Source: JAJXWB01 sp965246795 (lineage in GTDB: Bacteria > Pseudomonadota > Alphaproteobacteria > Rhizobiales > Beijerinckiaceae). Taken from it: a stretch of DNA of 64,000 bases. Below the pieces are notes generated by a model. The model had not been told where the DNA came from. It saw nothing but the letters and a program-made list of their open reading frames with translations, and searched no databases. Positions 58,556-64,000 of the stretch are shown here, piece after piece. The first letter of the stretch is position 1. Each line of letters begins with the position of its first letter. The stretch covers positions 372,001-436,000 of the forward strand of contig CBDFFN010000007.1 in the NCBI GenBank assembly GCA_965246795.1, written 5' to 3'. Position numbers and translations under genes: made by a program.

Positions 58556-58839
58556 TCAGCTGCGCGGAACGCAGTCGTCGCAGACGAAGAGGCGAGGTGA
58601 GCCTGGAGCTCTCGGGGTGTCACTCAGCCCGAGGTGCGCGCGTTCGCCGGGCTCGAGCGGCTTCGAGCATTTCGCGCAAGCCGCCTGCTGCGCGAGAGGG
58701 TCACACCCTGGTAGGCGAACATGTCGCGCAGCGGATCGGGAGCGACCTTCTTTTTCAAGCGCTCGCGCTCGTGACCGAGCTGTTGCGCGAGCAGCCCGAC
58801 TTGGTCAACGCGTTGCTCGAAGACCATCTTGCAGAGCAC
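58556..58839 (-). pseudogene. Frameshifted small gene: coiled coil plus zinc ribbon
   Basis: In one frame a helical part reads MVFEQRVDQVGLLAQQLGHE and RERLKKKVAPDPLRDMFAY. Near 58713 the sense changes frame and continues CDPLAQQAACAKCSKPLEPGE ... LFVCDDCVPRS to a TGA at 58556, with CxxC pairs (CAKC, CDDC) like a zinc ribbon. A one-base change would join both parts into a ~90-residue protein. Either a real frameshift or a sequencing error. Confidence 0.4.
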
Positions 58840-58851
58840 ACCAGGCAGCGC

Positions 58852-60627
58852 TCATGACTCCGTGCGCCCGGCCTCGGGGTGGCTCGGAGCGCTCGTTGCC
58901 GGGACGGCGACCACGCGACCGAGCGCGAGGGCGAAGAACGCGACGCCGGGTGGTTCCTCTTCGATCGAGGGTCGAGCCTCGCAGAGAACGCGGGCGCGAA
59001 GGTCTCGTGCGCTGGTCAACGCCTCGGCATGGGGCGCGGTCATGTGGACCACCCGCTGCGCGCCGCTCTCTTCGCGGAGTATCGCGCGAAGGTGCTCACT
59101 CCCGAGCAAGCGACGGCGCACGTAGCGGCGCTCGGCCATTGCGGTTTGGTCGACGCGTCGAACCAGCCTGTCCGCCGTGAGTCCGGTCACGATCTCGACG
59201 GCCTCGGTCACCAGGCGCGAGGTCGCCACGCGAGCCGCCTCCCCGTCGACGAACGGCGTGCTCGCGACCCCACGGGCAGCGACGAGGGACTCACGCATGG
59301 CTGGATGTGCACCTTCGAGAGAGGCGAGCGCATCGAGCGTGATCGTGAGGCGGGCCACGTCGTCGATATCGAGAGTGAGCTGCCCCGAAAGCAAGACCAG
59401 GGGCGGCGTGAGCACGCCATCGCGCAACCCCATGGCGACGATCGCGCTGTCGTCCTCGGTGCTGGGGATGCCGTGGGCGAGACAGCTGGCGACACTGGCT
59501 CGTTCCCGCCCGGCGCGGCCGAGCTCTCGATCCGGGCCCGATACCGCTCGCGCAGGGTGCTCGGCGAGCACCTCTTTCCAGCGCGCATGGGTCGCGAGCC
59601 TGCCGGGCAGCGCGGCGTCGTGAAAGAGCACCTCGATGGCGATCGCGTCCGCGAGCGGAGGTGGCCGGGGTTCGACTTGCGGACGAGAACGAGCAGGCCC
59701 GCTCTGATCCTCATTGATAGGCGGCGTCGCCTGGGTCGGCAACGTCACACGCTCGGCTCGCGCGATGGATGCGTTCGCTACCATACGCTCACCGATCGAG
59801 CGACGCGGCTCGTGAACCACGACGGGTGGAAGCGACGCCGGCGCGAGCCGTTCCGGACGCTTGATCGAGAAGGGCAGGTCGGGTGCATCGGGGGCTGCGC
59901 CATGAAGCGTGATCGTTCGATCGACCTCGGGCTCGGGCTCCGGCTCGGTGTCCGGCGTTGGGCTCGGGACGAGCGCGTGCCAATCGATCACCTGCCCCGG
60001 CACGTGACGTGAAGCGAGCACGCGTGCGCCAGCTCCGGGCAACGTCGTCGACGCACGGAAGACGAGGGTCATTCGTTCCAGATCGAGATCGATGATCAGG
60101 CTGGTGGCGCTCGGCTCCACCTCGCGCCACTCGGTTCCTGTCCACGCTGCGAAGATGGGCACGATGCCGGGCAGCCGCGTCTCGATGTCGGACCGCGAGC
60201 GGGCCAGGTTGCGAAGGATGATCGGCTCGCTCCCAGCGAGGCGCCCGATCTCGCGGCGCGTCGGATCGGTCGACCGACTCGACGGCACCTCGCGCCCTTC
60301 GAACGCGCGAAGATCGAGCACGCGCACCACGCCCTGCGTGGGCCCGATCGTGTAGCGACCGTTCCTGGCGGGCGAGAGCTGATCGAACACGAGGCGACGG
60401 CTGACGAAGAAGAGCTCCGATGCGCCGACGGTGTGTCCCTCGGCGATCGCGTCGATCTCCGCACCGGCTGGTTCGTCCGAGAGCGCGGCCTTGCCTTGCG
60501 TGAGCGCGAGATCGATGGCGTGGGCGATCGTGATCGCGGTTTCCCCCACCCCTTTCGCGATGTTCACCGAGAGTCGGCCTGGAAGGAACGAGGTCGCCAG
60601 CATCTGCGCAACGCAGATTACCCACAT
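58852..60627 (-). CDS. Large DUF2169-like protein
   Basis: A 591-residue cytoplasmic protein without signal or membrane segments. Residues about 65-225 resemble the DUF2169 family of type VI secretion-associated proteins (LILRNL-like IILRNLARSRSDIETRLPGI, IIDLDLERMTLVFRASTTL). Residues 240-330 are Pro/Glu-rich (PTPDTEPEPEPEVD). The C-terminal half is helical (TADRLVRRVDQTAMAERRYV) and unfamiliar. I did not find other T6SS genes here. The start is probably an ATG at 60627, though the divergent neighbour starts only 28 bases away. Confidence 0.55.
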   Translation of the reverse strand: MWVICVAQMLATSFLPGRLSVNIAKGVGETAITIAHAIDLALTQGKAALSDEPAGAEIDAIAEGHTVGASELFFVSRRLVFDQLSPARNGRYTIGPTQGVVRVLDLRAFEGREVPSSRSTDPTRREIGRLAGSEPIILRNLARSRSDIETRLPGIVPIFAAWTGTEWREVEPSATSLIIDLDLERMTLVFRASTTLPGAGARVLASRHVPGQVIDWHALVPSPTPDTEPEPEPEVDRTITLHGAAPDAPDLPFSIKRPERLAPASLPPVVVHEPRRSIGERMVANASIARAERVTLPTQATPPINEDQSGPARSRPQVEPRPPPLADAIAIEVLFHDAALPGRLATHARWKEVLAEHPARAVSGPDRELGRAGRERASVASCLAHGIPSTEDDSAIVAMGLRDGVLTPPLVLLSGQLTLDIDDVARLTITLDALASLEGAHPAMRESLVAARGVASTPFVDGEAARVATSRLVTEAVEIVTGLTADRLVRRVDQTAMAERRYVRRRLLGSEHLRAILREESGAQRVVHMTAPHAEALTSARDLRARVLCEARPSIEEEPPGVAFFALALGRVVAVPATSAPSHPEAGRTES

Positions 60628-60654
60628 TCGCCGAGCACTGGCCCCCTCGACGCG

Positions 60655-61941
60655 ATGACACGTCAGGACGCGCGGACATATCCCGTCGACGCCCGGATGG
60701 CACCGACAAGCGAATCGCCCGGCGACCTACCCTCGGCCTTCCGCACCCTCTGGCTGGTCGTATTCATCAACCGCCTGGGGAGCTTCGTCGTTCCCTTCCT
60801 GGCCCTGTTTCTCACCGATGGTCGTCAGATGTCGATCACCCGGGTGGGGGCCGTCGTCGCGCTCTTCGGTGCCGGTGCGACGGTGGCCGGGCCGCTCGGA
60901 GGGGCGCTTGCCGATCGACTGGGCCGCAGGCGCGCCATCGCGCTCGGCCTCGGGCTCTCGGCTGGTTCCATGGTCCACGTCACTCTGGCGAGGTCGCCGC
61001 TCCACCTCTTCGTTGCGGTGTTCTTGCTCGGGCTCTGCGCCGACCTGTCGCGCCCGGCCACCAACGCGGCCATCGCCGATCTGGTGCCGCCCGAGCGCCG
61101 CGCCCGGGCCTTCGCTCACCTCTACTGGGCGGCCAACCTGGGCTTCGCATTCTCGAGCGTGGCTGCCGGTTGGCTCGCATCGGTGCGCTTCGAGCTGTGC
61201 TTCTACGGCGATGCCCTGAGCAGCGTCCTCGCCCTCGTGCTGGTGCTGCTGCGCCTGCCCGAGTCACGGCCGACGCACGACGAGAGGCCGCGGCTTTCGC
61301 AGCTCGTGGTTCCTCTCGCCGACCGGGCGTTCCTGCCGCTCTTCGCGGTCTCGCTCCTCGTGTCGCTGGTGTTCATGCAGTTTCACAGCACGCTGCCGCT
61401 CGACCTTCGAGCGCATGGGCTCGGCGCGCGGACGTTCGGAGCGCTCGCCGCTCTCAACTGCACGCTGGTGGTCGTGCTGCAACCGCTCACGGTGCGGGTG
61501 GCCGGCGCGCTTCGTCCCACCGCGGCTCTCGCCGTCGGAGCACTCCTCACCGGCGCAGGGTTCGGATCGTTCGCCATCGCGCACAGCCTGCCTGGCTACG
61601 TGATGGGTGTCGCCGTGCTCACCCTCGGCGAGATCGCCATGGCTCCGGCCGTTCCCGCGCTCATCGCCGAGCTTGCGCCCGCGCATCTGCGCGGCACCTA
61701 CCAGGGCACGTTCGGCATGAGCTTCAGCGTGGCCGCATGTCTCGCTCCGCTCCTCGGCTCGCGTGCGCTCGACGCACTGGGGAGTGGTTGGCTCTGGTCG
61801 ATGTCGCTCGTGGGCGGCTCGGTCGCCGCCCTGCTCTACATGCTCCTGCGCGCGCGGCTCGTGCGCGCCGAAGCGCACGCGCGAGCAACCACGAGAAGGG
61901 CTGCGCGAAAAGCACGATCCGTGGCAATCTCGGCGGCATGA
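60655..61941 (+). CDS. Major facilitator superfamily transporter
   Basis: A 428-residue permease with twelve helices. After the first helix the MFS motif A region reads GPLGGALADRLGRRRAIALG; the second half repeats the pattern less strongly. The length fits drug:H+ antiporters or efflux pumps. Start ATG 60655; an alternative ATG at 60697 is possible. The stop overlaps the next start (ATGA), so the two are translationally coupled. Substrate unknown. Confidence 0.88.
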   Translation: MTRQDARTYPVDARMAPTSESPGDLPSAFRTLWLVVFINRLGSFVVPFLALFLTDGRQMSITRVGAVVALFGAGATVAGPLGGALADRLGRRRAIALGLGLSAGSMVHVTLARSPLHLFVAVFLLGLCADLSRPATNAAIADLVPPERRARAFAHLYWAANLGFAFSSVAAGWLASVRFELCFYGDALSSVLALVLVLLRLPESRPTHDERPRLSQLVVPLADRAFLPLFAVSLLVSLVFMQFHSTLPLDLRAHGLGARTFGALAALNCTLVVVLQPLTVRVAGALRPTAALAVGALLTGAGFGSFAIAHSLPGYVMGVAVLTLGEIAMAPAVPALIAELAPAHLRGTYQGTFGMSFSVAACLAPLLGSRALDALGSGWLWSMSLVGGSVAALLYMLLRARLVRAEAHARATTRRAARKARSVAISAA

Positions 61942-62585
61942 CGAAGATCGGAGTGCTCGGTTCCGGGCAAGTGGGCGATGTTCTCTCCAACGGGTTCTTG
62001 AAGCACGGCCACCAGGTCATGCGCGGGAGCCGCGACCCGTCGAAGCTCGACGCCTGGAAGAGTGGCGCCGGCGAAAATGCCAGCACGGGCACGTTCGCCG
62101 ACGCCGCTGCCTTCGCCGAGATCGTCGTGCTCGGTGTGAAGGGCACGGCCGCCGAGGCCGTCATCGATCTCGCGAAGCCCGAGAACCTGAAGGGCAAACC
62201 GATCATCGACGCGACGAATCCCATCGCCGACGCGCCGCCGGTCAACGGTGTGCTGTCGTACTTCACCGGGCCCAACGACTCGCTCATGGAGCGGCTGCAG
62301 AAGAAGGCCCCCGAGGCGCACTTCGTGAAAGCGTTCTCCAGCGTCGGAAGCCCTTCGTTCGTGAACCCCGACTTCGGCGGCACGCGCCCGACCATGTTCA
62401 TCTGCGGCGACGACGCGGGTGCCAAGGCCAAGGTCGTGGCGATCCTCGATCAATTCGGCTGGGAGGTCGACGACATGGGCGCGGTGCAGGCGGCGCGCGC
62501 CATCGAGCCGCTATGCATGCTCTGGTGCATCCCCGGTTTCCTCGAGAACCGCTGGACGCACGCCTTCAAGATGCTGAAGAAGTAG
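61938..62585 (+). CDS. NADPH-dependent F420 reductase-like protein
   Basis: A 215-residue Rossmann protein: MTKIGVLGSGQVGDVLSNGFLK is the NADP loop (GSGQVG); VMRGSRDPSKLDAW binds the phosphate; IDATNPIAD and FVKAFSSVGSPSFVNPDF follow. This matches the F420-dependent NADP oxidoreductase/NAD-binding (coenzyme F420 reductase-like) family; actual F420 use is uncertain because many members act on other substrates. Coupled to the MFS gene. Confidence 0.85.
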   Translation: MTKIGVLGSGQVGDVLSNGFLKHGHQVMRGSRDPSKLDAWKSGAGENASTGTFADAAAFAEIVVLGVKGTAAEAVIDLAKPENLKGKPIIDATNPIADAPPVNGVLSYFTGPNDSLMERLQKKAPEAHFVKAFSSVGSPSFVNPDFGGTRPTMFICGDDAGAKAKVVAILDQFGWEVDDMGAVQAARAIEPLCMLWCIPGFLENRWTHAFKMLKK

Positions 62586-62608
62586 CTTCAGCGTTTTCGC
62601 GCGTGGGG

Positions 62609-63760
62609 CTATTCCAGCGTCGAGCCAGAGACTTGCGGGTCTTCGGCGGCGATGACGAAGATGCCTGGATAGCCCTGCGTCTCGAAGCAGTCGCTCGGAT
62701 TGTGGCTGAGCGTCGAGTCCTTGATCTTCAGGTGCCCGGTGTGGTCGTTGGAGACGAAGAAGATCGCTCCGCCACCCTCGTTGGCGTGATTGTCGTTCAT
62801 GCGAACGCCGCACAGGTCGAGGGTGAAGGTGTTGCCGTCGTTGTAGATCGCGCCTCCGCTGCCGCCGCCCGGGGTGCCCGACTTCGCCGGGTTGGCGCCA
62901 TTGCCGATGGCGTCGTTGAAGGCGAAGAGGGTGTTGATCACGGTGAAAGAGACGCCGATGCTGCTGAGGCCGCTGCCGTTCGAGCAGGTGTTTCCGTAGC
63001 CGTCTTTGCCGCCGAAGGTGGAGTGCACCACGTAGACGGGCTTGCCTTGTGACTGGTCGAAGACGCGCACCGCTGCCCCACCGATGTCGGGCCCGATGTC
63101 GTCGCACACGTTGTGGAAGAAGCGCGAGTCGACGATCTTGAAGCGGCCGCCGCGCACGAAGATCGCGCCCCCACCTTCGGGGTCGCCGTCGATGGGCTGT
63201 TCCTTGGCGTTGCCGTCGATGAAGGTGAGGTGCTGCACGGTGAGAGCAGGCGAGTCCTGATCGTTGCAATGGTCGCTCGTCCACACCTGGTCTTTGTCGC
63301 AGGTGTTTTGATAGAGGATCCGGTGCTTGCCGCTGCCCGAGAGGGTGACTTTGCCGCCGCCGTCGATGACGATTTTCGGGCCCTTGTCGTTCACGATCTT
63401 GGCCGTCTCGTCGAGCTTGATGGTGATCGGGTCGGGGCCGCAGTCGAAGGTGATCACGCCCCCCGCAGCTACCGCGTCGACGACGGCTTTGCTCGTGCAT
63501 CCGGCGGGCGTGCCGGTGCCGACGACGGTGGTGGGATGCGAGACGTCCTCGGCCTGCGCCTCCGGGGGAACGTCGCACTTGCCGTCGGGGTTGCCGGCAG
63601 CGGGTCCGTCGTCGGCATTGGTGTTGGGGTCACCGCCTGCGCCAGCTTGGTGATTCGCGCCCCCGAAGCCGCCCGAGCCGGCGCCATCGCCGCACGCATT
63701 CGCGCCGAGCAGGAGCACGCCGACCATCGCGAGAGAACCGGCCCAGATCGTTCGGCGCAT
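62609..63760 (-). CDS. Parallel beta-helix lipoprotein
   Basis: A 383-residue lipoprotein (lipobox ANAC at about 21; linker GGANHQAGAGGDPN). From about residue 95 a right-handed beta-helix is suggested by repeating short strands: VITFDCGPDPITI, KIVIDGGGKVTLSG, VQHLTFIDGNA, GGGAIFVRGGRFKIVDSRFF, SGGAIYNDGNTFTLDLC, GGGAIFFVSNDH. Polymorphic outer-membrane-like and pectate-lyase-like folds share these GGGAI repeats. Enzymatic residues are not identified. Start at 63760; upstream is a 60-base gap. Confidence 0.82.
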   Translation of the reverse strand: MRRTIWAGSLAMVGVLLLGANACGDGAGSGGFGGANHQAGAGGDPNTNADDGPAAGNPDGKCDVPPEAQAEDVSHPTTVVGTGTPAGCTSKAVVDAVAAGGVITFDCGPDPITIKLDETAKIVNDKGPKIVIDGGGKVTLSGSGKHRILYQNTCDKDQVWTSDHCNDQDSPALTVQHLTFIDGNAKEQPIDGDPEGGGAIFVRGGRFKIVDSRFFHNVCDDIGPDIGGAAVRVFDQSQGKPVYVVHSTFGGKDGYGNTCSNGSGLSSIGVSFTVINTLFAFNDAIGNGANPAKSGTPGGGSGGAIYNDGNTFTLDLCGVRMNDNHANEGGGAIFFVSNDHTGHLKIKDSTLSHNPSDCFETQGYPGIFVIAAEDPQVSGSTLE

Positions 63761-63820
63761 GCAGACCCTCCAGCCAAGAGAATACACAGAAGCCGTGGAA
63801 CGGGCGTGATCGCGATCGAA

Positions 63821-64000
63821 TCAGTGACCGGAGATGTCGCCGAGCTCGATGCCCTGATGATCATTCATCACCACGAAGGGGCGCTCCTCGAAACGAAGCT
63901 TGCCCGCGCCGTCGTGCTCGATCACCTCGACCGAGGCGGGCGCGAAGCCGAGCGCGCTCTTTGCCGGGAGCGCGACGCTGAGGTGATAGGGGTAGGCGCG
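63821..64000 (-). CDS. Unknown protein, C-terminal 59 residues (leaves the window)
   Basis: The minus strand reads from the right edge to TGA at 63821: RAYPYHLSVALPAKSALGFA, SVEVIEHDGAGKLRFEERPF, VVMNDHQGIELGDISGH. It has a beta-rich feel. The start is outside the window and no family was recognised. The frame is well supported by codon content and ends in a normal position 60 bases before the beta-helix gene start. Confidence 0.55.
   Translation of the reverse strand, partial: RAYPYHLSVALPAKSALGFAPASVEVIEHDGAGKLRFEERPFVVMNDHQGIELGDISGH

Overview
The window is high-GC DNA almost wholly packed with genes. From about 3.5 kb onward it has the character of a large-genome myxobacterium (Myxococcota, probably Polyangiales): many cysteine-rich and Ala/Ser/Thr/Gly-linker lipoproteins, DUF4215-type Cys repeats, Ser/Thr kinases with FHA or membrane-anchored tails, an HMGA-like AT-hook protein, ferritin-like lipoproteins, and short operons of unrelated oxidoreductases and one-component regulators. 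No rRNA, tRNA, CRISPR array, transposase or integrase was seen.

Region 1 (1 to about 3500, minus strand) is different. It is a tightly packed piece of a purple-bacterial photosynthesis gene cluster in the usual order lhaA/pucC (5' part missing), puhA, puhB, puhC, a small conserved gene and acsF (running off the window). From puhA to acsF every start overlaps the preceding stop. At about 3485-3515 lhaA stops mid-gene and the 3' end of an unrelated plus-strand gene begins. Two genes are therefore cut at one point, which fits either an assembly chimera or a recombination junction. This matters because photosynthesis clusters have been described in some Myxococcota metagenome genomes.

Region 2 (3.5-20 kb): two aldo/keto reductases, one divergent from a LysR regulator; a decayed patch (DUF3817-like, DUF3224-like and membrane-protein remnants); Ada; a GFA-family protein; an outer-membrane barrel; a lipoprotein fused to a ferritin-like domain; an operon of a Rieske/FAD oxidoreductase and a MerR regulator; an alpha/beta hydrolase; OsmC; a TetR-ArsB-type permease pair; and a fatty-acid hydroxylase.

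Region 3 (20-35 kb): AT-hook protein, two FMN-binding PNPOx-family proteins, SDR, methyltransferase, monoacylglycerol-lipase-like hydrolase, and an MsrP/MsrQ methionine-sulfoxide repair pair in which MsrQ is fused to its own reductase and ferredoxin. Then come DUF1993, a kinase remnant followed by an intact kinase-FHA protein, a split lipoprotein/ferritin-like pair, a FrnE-like DsbA protein and a GNAT.

Region 4 (35-50 kb): TetR remnant, lipoproteins, VOC protein, GT-C glycosyltransferase with a Tat-exported pirin, a Cys-repeat lipoprotein, and a minimal release-factor-like gene with a CTT TGA site typical of prfB +1 frameshifting. These are followed by a membrane kinase plus Tsp-type protease operon, an AMP-ligase plus SDR pair, an M15 peptidase and an OxyR.

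Region 5 (50-64 kb): DODA-type dioxygenase (upstream of oxyR), VWA, beta-propeller and beta-helix lipoproteins, thioesterase plus iron alcohol dehydrogenase, small secreted Cys-rich and coiled-coil proteins, epoxide-hydrolase-like protein, a DUF2169-like protein, MFS transporter plus F420-type NADP-binding protein, and a gene leaving the right edge.

The recurring functional theme of the myxobacterial part is redox and oxidative-damage handling (AIFL, OsmC, MsrPQ, OxyR, GFA, aldo/keto reductases) together with surface lipoproteins. All functional calls rest on reading the translations and recalling family signatures; no database search was run.
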